From NCBI RefSeq assembly GCF_026745355.1, contig NC_079208.1, positions 53,326,276-53,390,275 of the forward strand: a stretch of DNA of 64,000 nucleotides, given 5' to 3'. Each line of letters begins with the position of its first letter. The stretch's first letter is position 1. The DNA is from Beta vulgaris subsp. vulgaris (Eukaryota; Streptophyta; Magnoliopsida; Caryophyllales; Amaranthaceae). The position numbers were made by a program, and so were the translations under genes. A model generated the notes under the pieces. It was not told the origin of the DNA. It did not search any database and was given only the letters and a program-made list of their open reading frames with translations. Shown here piece by piece: positions 11,488 to 22,317 of this stretch.

Positions 11488-13557
11488 GTATGTCTTCAAT
11501 TGAGTCAATTTTTTTCAAAGAACTTGAATGTTACGAACCAGAATAATGAACTAAATAGTTGGCAATCTTTACGTTAACTTAAAATAAGAGGACTTTAAAC
11601 ATGCTACCCAAATAAACAGCTTTCTTTTTATATGTCCATAATTCTCATTTAAGATAAGCAGTATAAACTTGATACCACAACTTCACAAGAAAATGAAATT
11701 AACTGGACGCAGGATGTGGCTGGAAAATGAAGCCTGTCAGTTCTTCAAGATTTAGAAAACTAAGAAAACAATATGGTGATTTTAAGAAGAAGATCAAGAG
11801 AACAAGATACCGTATTCTCGATAAAGAACAAAACAACATCAACAAATTAAAAAACAACAATTACCAAAGAGAGAATGTATGGACTGGACGGAAAGAAGAC
11901 GCGGCGGAGGGAGTAATGAATTTCGCGGCGCCGGCATAAGGTGGTGAGTGTTGGCCACCTATATCCAAAAACCCACTTTTTAGGGTAACAAAATTTTTTT
12001 AAAAAATTAATAAACAAAGAGGGGTAGAAATTACCGCCGGTAGGGTGGTCTAGGTCGCCTGTCGCCTGTCGCCGGTCGCCGGAATTCCTTCAATGCAGTT
12101 CAGTGGTGGTGGTGCGTGTTTCGCCGGTTCGCAAAAACCTTCTCAAAAACCCTAATAAATCTAAGTGGGAGGAAGTTTTGAGAAAGAAGTTGTGACTTGT
12201 GAGTTTTAAATGTAAGTGGTAAATAATCAACGACCGCTTCTACTAATCAGCGTCGGGTAAGAGCCGACGCCTAAACCCTAATAAATCTAAAATTTAAATT
12301 AGTTAGGGCACCGACCGCTTTAGACTGTCGTTGAAATTAGCGTGCGTTTATGCCGTTGCTGTTGCATTTAAAAGCCGACGCCGGTGCCGACGACTTAAAA
12401 CCGTCGCTAATTGGAAGAACAACATCTGTTTTTACGGCAGTCGCTGCGAAGCCGTCGTTGATTTGACATTTTCTTGTAGTGTCCAGTCATAACAAAATTG
12501 TACATTCAGGCTTAGTAGTTGAACAATCTTGCTAGAAAATTTGTACATTGAGTCATATCCAGTGAAATTCAATCAAATAATGTATCCTTATTTTCAGTGA
12601 TCAAAGTAATGACCATCAGTGTATATTGTAATTTATCCTTATTTACGTTGGTTGCGGCACCTTTTTTTTTATTATTAGCTCCACATACAGTTGCATGTAC
12701 ATGCACGTACCTTGCATGTAAACTTTGTTGACATTCATGTACATTAACTGGGTTATAATCATCTTGTTATATGTTGACCTTTTGTTTTAATACCCATATT
12801 GATTTTTTTTTTGTGGCACCTGGAGCACTATGAGGTATAGGATAGTAATTGTACATATTGAATTTCATTAGTGAACAAACATCAACACACCAGTGCACAA
12901 AGATTGCAAATTACTCACTTGACATCAGCTTTAGGAATTGGGTTACTTTTTTTATTAGTTTCTTTGTACATTCTTGCTTCGTGGTTGTTCATTAACGAAA
13001 TCAAAATGTACAATGACATCCCCCATAAAATCGTCAATAACACACAATGAACATAATAGACATCAAAGTACAATCCTTGTGATATAGTGAACAATGTGAT
13101 AACACACAATAAACAATAACAGACATTCAAAATAGAGGTTCAGGTATTTCTTCAGATTTTTTCCTTTTGTTTCAAAGGGTGGCCAATGGTATTTCTTCAC
13201 TTTGTGTTCTTGCAACTCAAAAAATATTAGTAACTAGAGGATGAAATTTAAAAAACAAAATCATTAAACATGGAAGGAGGTTGAGTGTGGAAAAGAGAGA
13301 AATGGTGAACAGTATATGGGGGAAAATGATGGCAGTTGACATAAATCAGTTATTAAATGTGAACAGTAAATGTCAAATCATTTCTTTTTGAATTTTCGAT
13401 TTTGTACATTGGAGGTAAGGGGAATGTACATTGACTGTCAAATCATTACTTTTTGCATGTTGAATGGTGCTTTTTTTTTTTCGCTGCTTGCGTTTTGGAC
13501 AAGGTGCATGATGCTCATCCTACACCTTGGTGCACCATCTACGCATTGTAATTTTTA

Positions 13558-14320
13558 GAGGAGAATATATAAAATTTGGAAAAATTAAAACCACTACATT
13601 TTTATGTATTTTTGACACATAAATAAGTATACAAAAAAAAACTTTTAAATAGATATATAAAGCGTTACTAATAACATCTTCACTTCTTCATTATGAGCCA
13701 CTAAAGAGAGAAATTAGGAACATGTCTACTACGTAGCCTACTACAGTACTACTTGCTATCCTACTAAACAGACCATTATGTAGACCACTATCTTTAGCTC
13801 ACTAACTAATTATTAACAACTAGTACTAATTATTAAGAAAACTGTTTGACTAATTTTTTTTAACAAAATAGAAAATTATGTAATTAGCAATAAAAAAGAA
13901 AAAGATCTAAAATTCTGATGTAGCACTTACAACACCAGTAGTAGAGTAGGTAGTGATGTTGAACTTTGATCAGTCTGATAATTAGTGATGGGGCCACTCA
14001 AACTAAAAAGTATGGAATTTTCTCCTAATTTTTTTTTGAGATTTTGATGTGTTTCCTTATAAATTTAATTATATGATCCCTTTAAATTTCTTCAATTTTA
14101 TTTTAGAACCCCGGCCACTAAGTATATTTTCTAGATCCTCACTGCTGATAATCTTTGTAAAGAACAAAAAAATTATGACTTTTTACCAAAACTCATCCAA
14201 CTAACCCGCACATTTCAACAACAAAAGAACCAAACTTTAACATCTACTACAAAAACTCAACAACACAACAAAATTCCCAAATATGAAAAACCACAAACCT
14301 CGACTTCAATTGTCTTCTCT
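13558..14320. other. Intergenic, nothing recognised
   Basis: AT-rich DNA with several short A or T runs. No open frame, inverted repeat or known motif stands out. Confidence 0.55.
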
Positions 14321-14325
14321 CCAAA

Positions 14326-16913
14326 TGTAATCCCCCACATTTTTAAAGGATTTTCATAAATATATTAAGCTATTTATGTAATTATATTAAATCCAAATGA
14401 GTTTGGAAAATGATTTGACTTTTAAAGGGTTGACTATTTTAAAAGTCAACTAAAAATATTTTTCTAAGATTAATAAAGTTTGTAATATTTTTTTAAGCGT
14501 GTTTTAAATAAGAGTTATTATTAAAAGTTATTTAAAAAGAAGTTTAATGGAATCGAAACTCCTAAAAGGATAAAAAGGAAAAGAGTCCTATTGATGATTA
14601 AAGTCCTAAGTTGATCATCTTATTAGTCATCAAATCTTTTTAAATCTTATCTCTTTTCCTAAACCTAAAAGGATTAGCCTTTTGTAAATATCCTAAAACC
14701 CAATTATTTCACCCTACACACTTATTTTTTTCAGAATCACGCCACTTTCTATTCTCTCTCTTTTCATGGTTTTCTTTTTCCTCTCTTCACTCGTTTTTTT
14801 CTTTCACCCGAATCTGATTGGCCAGATTTCTCATAGTTCCGTTAATTTTTAGCCAAAACTTCCTTCTTGAAAGTTGTAGATCTCGAAAAGTTATTGAAGT
14901 TAGGCTCAAGAATCACTCAATTCCATTCTTATTCTATTAGTTATGGCCTCTACAAGTTTCGCAATTCTGCTGCCATATTTCACTCGCGAATTCGGTATAT
15001 TGCTCTTTTTCTTCCTTTTTCCTTTTTCCTTTTGATTCTTTTCCTCCTCTTATTTTGGTTGTTTTCTTTACTTCTCCTTTAAGATTCCATTAAAGTTCTA
15101 ATTTTTATTGTTATTTTATTATTATTTGCATGATTACGATTTGAGTTATTATTTTATTATGAAATATGTATTTTTCGATCATATGTATAAAAGAAAAATT
15201 CAGATTTATTATTTTTAGTTTTAATCATGAAAGATGTGATTTTTAGGGTTTTAAATCACTAGAAATCGTATATTTAAAGTATGAATATGAATTTTGATTG
15301 GAATCGATTTTTAAATATTCATTTAAAATATTTTCAGAAGGTTTAGAAAATTTTATAGATGCTGGAAATTCAGAAAGTTAATATTTTAAGGTTTTTGGTT
15401 TTTAATCACTAGAATAGTTGATCTATACTAGGGATTAAAAATAATGAGAGTTTAAATTATAAAACGATTTTTAAGAAGTTTAAAAGGGTTTGGGAAATTT
15501 TAAAGTTGCTGTATTTTTTTTAGTACAAGTATTTACTTGATTTCTTGGTTGTTTTAGGCGGAGAATTCACTGTAGGGGACTTTTAGTGCTTAAAAGTGGC
15601 CTACCGTTACGTTTATACGAGGTACGTACATAGTCTACGTGCTAAATGGTTAGAAACATGCTCTAGGGATGTTTTTAATTTGTAGTATCATGTATAGGAC
15701 CTTGTAGTTCATAATATATGATTTACTGAGATGGCTTTACATGTTATTTGCTTGTATGCTACATGTAAACTAAGAATATGTATAAGTAAGATTGTTTGTA
15801 TGGAAGTTTGATGCAAGCAATTAAGTTTAGTTTGGTATTAATTCGTGAGTGAATTAATGTAAGTAAATTGGAATCATGGATTCTTTGAGTTTATCTATTT
15901 ATCTTATAAGAACCGAGGATCTTATTTGGTAATTTTGAGTTATACCTATAAAGGTACAGTTTACTGTTGGCTAGGTTCAACAGGCAAGTTAGTAAAGAAT
16001 AAAAGAAGTTAAAAGAGTCTTGAATGCTAAGTTGTGAACACTTATTAATTCTAAGATTAAAAAGGAGTTTTGTGATGTTATGTGATTAGTAGTTGTGAGT
16101 ATTATGTGCTTGGTTGGTGTCAACACAAGTATAAAATGAATGCAACGTAAAGTGAAACGAGAATAGGTTATAGACTTTAGACTGGTGCACGTCTAGAGTT
16201 GGACACTAAGCATTGGGGTACATAGTCCGCCGTGATATGTATCTTCGAGGTTGGATTGATCACCAATCCTCTTTAGTTCAAAGGTTCCTCGATATCGTAG
16301 GTCAATTTGGTTTACGGAGTCATGACCGTATTTCCTATTTCAGTAAAGTCAACTCGTCCCAATAACTATTCCATTTAAAGAAGAAATAAAAGTTAGAGTC
16401 TAGTTCAGTAAGAGTCATCTGCAGTTGTTATGTTATTATTATTTTATTCTACAAGTTGTGTTGTAGTATCATGTTTAGGATTATTGTTGTCTGATATGTA
16501 GTACTCAGCTTTGCTGATTACGTGCTTGTCTGTGTTTGGTGATCATGGCTTTGCCTATTGATCCTGTGGTGATCCTTCGGGGGAGCAGAGTCAAGAAAGC
16601 ATTGACATTACAGGTTCGAAGATGCATATATTGGGAATCTGGAATGGAGAGGCTTTTGTGACATTAGTAGTATTTAAGTTGTTTTTAGGAATTTATATTT
16701 TCAGACTTTAGCTTTAAGTTGGTGTGCTTCAGTTCAAACATTGTTTGACTCTTATTTCATAAGTTTAATAAAGTTGGTTTTGTTTTAGTAAGTTTTCCGC
16801 TGCAAAATTCTGAGTAAGCCGAAACGTTATCACACGGGCGATAATGCCTGGGTAATTCTCTAAGTTTATATTATAAGTATTTTCTAGAAAGAGAGAATTA
16901 TCGGGGTGTTACA
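14326..16913 (+). repeat. 5' LTR of the gypsy element
   Basis: Starts TGTAATCCCCCACATTT and ends ATCGGGGTGTTACA. It matches the 3' LTR throughout its length. Differences from the 3' LTR are dominated by 1-2 base indels, clustered in the first 1.2 kb. Confidence 0.95.
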
Positions 16914-16916
16914 AAG

Positions 16917-16934
16917 TGGTATCGTGCAAAGTCC
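16917..16934 (+). other. Primer-binding site (tRNA-iMet-like)
   Basis: TGGTATCGTGCAAAG begins three bases after the LTR end. The first seven bases agree with the usual plant retrotransposon TGGTATCAGAGC site, complementary to initiator tRNA-Met; the remainder is degraded. Confidence 0.6.
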
Positions 16935-18525
16935 GGAAAAAAAAAAAAAAAAAATCTTTTCGAAAATTTTTTTTTTAGGCACAAAGGTAATGTGATTTAT
17001 AAAAAGTGTCTGCGTTAGTTTCATGCCTTTAAGGTATAGTATTGCATTGTGAGAATGGGTAGTATAAGAAGGGCATATATGATAGAAATATTATATGCCT
17101 GCATTAAAAAGTTAGTTCAGCATCATCATTATTTTCTTCCCTGCAAATAAGTGCATTATTATTTTTCTTCCCTACTAATGATGCATGAATGTTTTTCTTC
17201 CCTGCTAACTGTTATATCCTTCTTGCCTGCTAAGGTGTTATAGTTGCATGCCTTTGTTTTTGTTTACCTTTTGATTTCTTGTGGGAACACGTTAGAGAGT
17301 GTGCTAAACCATTATGGTTTATTTGTTGTAGATCCCTAACCATGTCTGCCAGACAAGTTAATAGAATTGTCAGGCAAAGTTAATAGAGTAGGAGCCATCA
17401 TAACCCAATTATATTGAGTGATGATGAGAATGTTCGATTATGAGCCTTGAAGTTATAGTTACACTAGCTTAGGAGCATTATGCATTATGTGTTAAAAGTA
17501 GGCATCCTTGTTAGTGATATATGAAGAGTTTGATTGTACTAGAGTGCAAACTTGAAAGGACATCTACAATGTTATTTGGAGACTTTATCTGAGCGATGTG
17601 ATGTTTTAGAGATGGATGAAATGGACATCATCCAAAAGATTTGAAGATACTAGATCTAGGAATCAATATTATTATTGTTACTATTATTATTATTGTAGTG
17701 AAGATTTGGAGACTTTGGAGATGAAATGTTTACTCCATATAAAGGAAATAAGGATGAGAATGATGTAACTCCATCGAGTATTTATTTATGCTTAAGATTA
17801 GTTGTTGGAAAGTAGTCAAGCTACAATGGTTTAAATTTCCTTATTGAGATTCTTATATTATTGAGGAATAAGTTGGTTATTTTGGATTGGGAAAATATTC
17901 TTATTATCGATTGAGGAATAAAGCTATTATTTATTTATAGTGAGTGAGAGAATTTATTCTGGGCACGTGATGGGAATATTTTTTTTTATTTTATTATTAT
18001 ACTTTTCATCATGTGATTATATTCTTGCTTGCTTGTTTCTACTTGCACGTTGATGTGAATATATTTTACATGAACGATTATGTGATTATTAGAGAACATT
18101 TCATGTTGGAACTTAGTGAAATTGTTGTTGATGCGATCTTTAATGATCAAATCAAATGTTACCTTCGTAGAATGGACAGTAAGTTGATCGGAACCAAAGT
18201 AGAGTTACGTTAAGTTTCAGTGCGAAGTAGAGTGTCAAACAATAATGATGCCTTAGCTTTCGCTATTCGCCTATTGGCGAGTTTGACTCGAAAAAAGTTG
18301 AGTCCCGATTCTGCTGGGACATGTTGGAGAGACTAGCTAAGATAAATGTCGTACCTTAAGGGTAAGCTGACCCTATCCTCTTAGAGAGTTGGATTAGGGA
18401 GTTTAAAAAGATTTTTGGGCTATAAACTGTCTAGAGAGTATGAAAGTAGATCAAGTTATATTGTATATCTGAAAGATGAGACTGACTCTATATAGTAGAA
18501 AGAGAATGAGACTAGACTCAGTATT
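16935..18525 (+). other. Gypsy leader and decayed 5' gag region
   Basis: No long frame survives. An A/T homopolymer pair lies at about 16938-16975. Stretches such as 18013-18213 are open but show no gag motif. I read this as leader plus heavily mutated gag. Confidence 0.5.
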
Positions 18526-18840
18526 ATGAAAGAGTTTATTTGGGAATCCTTTATTGCTGCTTTAAGAGAAAAGTTTTACCCTGCTTTTATGAGGAAACTA
18601 AAAGCCCAGAAGTTTATCAACCTTAGGATGGAGAGCATGACCATCTCTGAGTATTATAGAAAGTTCATAGCTAGGTTTGCATTTGAGGTAATAGCCACTG
18701 AGGAGTTAAAGGCTCAATGATTTGAGCAAGCTTTGATTGAGGAAATTCAATTGGGTTTAGTAGATTTTGAAGTGTTTGATTTGCCTATTAGCATACCTAT
18801 TGGAGAAATCATAAGGTATACCGAGTTGTTTAGAAATTGC
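18526..18840 (+). pseudogene. gag: gag remnant (Retrotrans_gag domain)
   Basis: The frame opening at 18526 includes FIAALREKFYPAFMRKLKA and MTISEYYRKFIARFA, which fit the capsid-like Retrotrans_gag domain of plant gypsy elements. An in-frame TGA (18718-18720) interrupts it, after which FEQALIEEIQLGL continues the same domain. The CCHC zinc knuckle expected downstream is missing; sequence passes directly to the C-terminal part of protease, implying an internal deletion. Confidence 0.75.
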
Positions 18841-21800
18841 CTTTAAAGATAGGAGACTTTGTATTTCCGTCTGACTTAATAGAATTTAATTTGGGAGACC
18901 TAGATGTGATTCTTGGGATGAACTGGTTGAGTCTTTACAAGGCTAACATTGATTGCGAAGTTCAAAAAGTAGTGTTGAAAAACCTTCGGGAAAATTGACC
19001 TCATATAGACGATTTGGGAAACCTAAGAACTTTGGAGTGACCTCTGCTATGCAAGTGCAGAAGTTGATGAGAAAGGGTTGTGAACTGTTTTTCTGTAGCG
19101 TGCAAGATATGAGTAAGGAAGCTGAGTTGAAACTTGAGGATGTTCCGATAGTAATGAGTTTATGGACGTATTTCCGAGTGAAATTTCAGGTATGCCGCCT
19201 GCAAGAGTGTTGAGTTTACCATAGACTTAGTTCCTGGAACTGCACCTATATCTAAGGCACCTTATAGAATGGCACCTCCTGAGATGAGTGAGTTAAAGAC
19301 GCAATTGCAAGAACTTTTGGATAAGGTTATATCAGACCTAGTGCATCGCCTTGGGGAGCTCCTGTTTTGTTCGTGAAGAAAAAGGATGGGAGTATGAATT
19401 ATGTATAGACTATAGGGAGTTGAATAATGTTACCAAGAACAAGTACCCTTTGCCTAGAATAGATGACCTATTCGATCAACTTAATGGAGCGAGTAGGTGT
19501 TCTCGAAGATTGACTTACGTTCAGGAATCAATTGAGGGTAGCTGATAAGGATGTACCTAAGACTGCCTTTAGAACGCGTTATGGTCACTACGAGTTCACT
19601 GTAATGCCATTTGGGTTAACAATGCTCCTGCTATATTTATGGACTGATGAATAGAATCTTTCATGAGTTTTTAGATAAGTTCGTAGTGGTTTTCATTGAT
19701 GACATTTTGATTATTCGAGGAATGAAACCGAGCATGATGAACATTTGAGGATTATCTTGGAAACCTTGAGGAAGAACCAATTATATGCCAAGTTCTCTAA
19801 GTGTGAGTTTCGTTTGGAGAAAGTAGCATTCTTGGGTCATTTTGTGTCTAAGGAAGGAGTTCTGTAGATCCTGCTAAGATTCAAGCTGTGAGTGAGTGGC
19901 CAACTCCAAAGAGTGTGACTGACATTAGAAGTTTCTTGGGTTTAGCTGGCTATTATAGGAGATTTGTGAGGATTTCTCGAAGATAGCGAGACCTATGAAA
20001 TTTAATGAAAAAGGAGTCCAAGTTTGAGTGGAATGAGAAGTGTGAGGAAGCTTTCCAGATCTTGAAGATCGTTTAACCACTGCACCTGTCTTAACCCTAC
20101 CTGATGGAATGAGGGATTTGAGGTCTATAGTGATGCTTCAAAGAATGGTTTGGGTTGTTTGTGCAACAGAATGGAAGGTAATAGCTTATGATCGCGTCAA
20201 CTGAAACCTTATGAGGCTAATTACCCTACCCATGATCTAGAGTTAGCTGCCATAGTGTTTGCATTGAAGATTTGGAGACATTATCTTTATGGGCAACTTG
20301 CAAGATATTTCACAGACCATAAGAGCTTGAATACATATTTACCCAAAAAGACTTGAATATGAGACAAAGGAGATGGCTAGAGTTGATTAAGGATTACGAT
20401 CTAGACATCCAATATCATGAGGGAAAGCCAATGTGGTGGCTGACGCCTTGAGTCGGAAATCGAGTCATAGCTTGAGTGCTTTGATAGTCCCTGAGGAGTT
20501 GTGTAGAGATATGCAAAGGTTGAACCTAGAAATTTTAAATCCTGGGGAAAGTGAGGCTAGACTTAGTAATCTTTCTTTGGGAGTGTCAGTTTTCGATGAG
20601 ATATTGAGGGTCAAGTTGGGGATGAGCATCTAGATAAGATAAAGAGAAAATGAAGCAAGGTAAGGAATAGACTTCAAGATTCATGATGATGGGAGTCTAA
20701 GGTTTAAAGGGAGGTGGTGTTACCACAGAAGTGTACGACCTAAAAGACGTCTTATGGATGAGGGGCATAATACTCCGTATTCTGTGCACCCTGGGGGTGA
20801 CAAGTTGTATAAGGATCTTAAGGTGAATATTGGTGGCCGAACATGAACGAGAGGTAGCGAGTATGTGTCTAAGTGTCTAACCTGTCAGAAAGTGAAGATA
20901 GACCATAAGAGGCCCATGGGGAAAGTCCAACCACTAGAGGTTCCTGGATGGAAGTGGGATTCGATTTCTATGGATTTGTGACTGCCTTACCCAAGTCGAG
21001 GAGTGGAAATGATACCATTTGGGTTATAGTGGATAGACTGACCAAGTCCGCTGTTTTCATACCTATTAAGGAGACATGGAAGAAGAAGCAACTCGCTACA
21101 ACCTATATCAAGCATGTAGTGAGATTGCACGGAGTCCAAAGGACATTATTTCAGACGTGACTCTAGATTTCTATCTAAGTTTTGGAAGAAGGTCAATCAA
21201 ACCTTGGGACAACATTAAAGATGAGTACCGCCTTTCACCCTGCGACCGATGGTCAGACTAAGAGGACTAACCAAACTATGGAGGACATGTTGCGAGCTTG
21301 TGCTATAGATTTTCAAGGAAGTTGGGAGGACCAATTAGATTTGATTGAGTTCTCTTACAATAATAGTTACCATGCGAGTATAAAGATGGCACCTTTTGAG
21401 GCGTTATATGGACGGAAGTGTAGAAGTCCCATTTGCTGGAATGACTATAGTGAGAATGTAGTTTTGGGGACAGAATTCATTGAGGAGACCGTCAAGAACG
21501 TTAGATTGATTCAGGCTAGAATTCAAGCTGCGCAAGATAGGCAGAAGATTATGCAGACTTAAAACGGCGCGAAGATGAGTTCGCTGTAGGTGATAAAGTA
21601 TTCCTGAAAGTATCACCCACCAAAGGCGTTATGAGATTTGGGAAAAAGGGCAAGCTGAGTGCTAAATATGTAGGCCCATATGAGATTTTGGAGCGCATTG
21701 GGAAAGTAGCTTATAGATTGGCTTGCCAATGGAATTTGAAAAGATGCATGATGTATTTCATATATCCCAATTGAAGCGCTATATCCCTGATGAGCGCCAT

Positions 21801-22037
21801 GTGTTAGAGCCTGAACGAGTGCAGATAGATAGTAGCCTCACTTATGAGGAAAGACCTGTCAAGATTCTCGACAGGAAAGTGCGTAGTACGCGTAACAAGG
21901 ATGTTCATATTGTCAAAGTTCTTTGGTCTAACCACGAGTCAGAAGAGGCAACGTGGGAAGCCGAAGAGGATATGAAGAAAAAGTATCCAGACCTATTCCT
22001 TGAGGTGAGTTACGAGGGCGTAACTCGTTTTCTTTAA
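18841..22037 (+). pseudogene. pol: pol remnant: protease end, RT, RNase H, integrase, chromodomain
   Basis: Recognisable in order: protease C-terminus (DLDVILGMNWL, about 18898-18930; the DSGA active site is absent), reverse transcriptase (about 19215-19990, with [21 protein letters not shown] and the catalytic VFIDDIL near 19690-19710), RNase H (about 20090-20330, with SDAS and [10 protein letters not shown]), integrase (HPGG...CLTCQKVK zinc-finger half near 20785-20895, the first catalytic Asp in SISMDFVTALP near 20960-20995, the second near 21150, Glu in TMEDMLRAC near 21280) and a chromodomain at about 21840-22010 (VLWSNHESEEATWEAEEDM). At least ten frame changes are needed to read through. 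Most are single-base losses, so decay or sequencing error are both possible. No active enzyme is encoded as the sequence stands. Confidence 0.9.
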
Positions 22038-22304
22038 GGGGGGTAGAATGCGATAAATTTCGCGCTTTTTGTCTATTTTTATGACATTTTCATATATATG
22101 TATGCCTATGTTGGGCAATTTGCACATGTTAGTGCAAAAGAAGTAGAGTCTCCGCATAAGAAAAGTGTTCGTAAGTAACACAAGTGTTTTAAAAATGGGA
22201 AAGTGCACGAGAGGCACTACCTTTTCCCAAAAGTTTTCGAAATGTTAGTTAAACTTTTGAAAGTACGAGGGTTTTGTGTTAAGTTTCGGGACGAAACTTC
22301 TTTT

Positions 22305-22317
22305 AAGGGGGGTAGAC
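22305..22317 (+). other. Polypurine tract
   Basis: AAGGGGGGTAGAC directly precedes the 3' LTR and is the expected plus-strand primer site. A near copy (TTTAAGGGGGGTAGAATG) lies about 270 bp upstream at 22033-22050, just after the chromodomain frame ends. Confidence 0.8.

Larger units (their letters stand above)
8918..12481. mobile_element. CACTA (En/Spm-like) transposon, non-autonomous
   Basis: The ends are CACTACAAGAAAAT (8918) and the inverted ATTTTCTTGTAGTG (ending 12481), with the 3-bp target duplication TCC on both sides (8915-8917 and 12482-12484). Subterminal regions (about 8935-9320 and 12225-12465) are dense with both orientations of ACCGACGG / CCGTCGTTGA words, as expected of transposase-binding arrays. 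No TnpD or TnpA-like frame is visible in the 3.56 kb. The interior contains exon-like pieces annotated separately. It is nested inside the Mutator-like element at 7922-13548 and is therefore younger than it. Confidence 0.93.
7922..13548. mobile_element. Large non-autonomous Mutator-like element, split by a CACTA insertion
   Basis: It is flanked by a perfect 9-bp target duplication, TAATTTTTA (7913-7921 and 13549-13557). The terminal inverted repeats pair over about 65 bp; the best-conserved core is AGGTGTAGGATGAGCATC at 7942-7959 and its complement at about 13509-13526. Removing the nested CACTA (8918-12481 plus one TSD copy) leaves about 2.06 kb. The residual sequence is built from tandem copies of a unit rich in GTACAT words and has no transposase frame. 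It was mobilised in trans if it moved at all. Confidence 0.88.

Noticed and set aside
11727..11939. 70-codon basic frame in the CACTA element
   Set aside because: Lys/Arg/Asn-rich, no recognisable motif and ends in the GC-rich subterminal region; not convincing as a gene.
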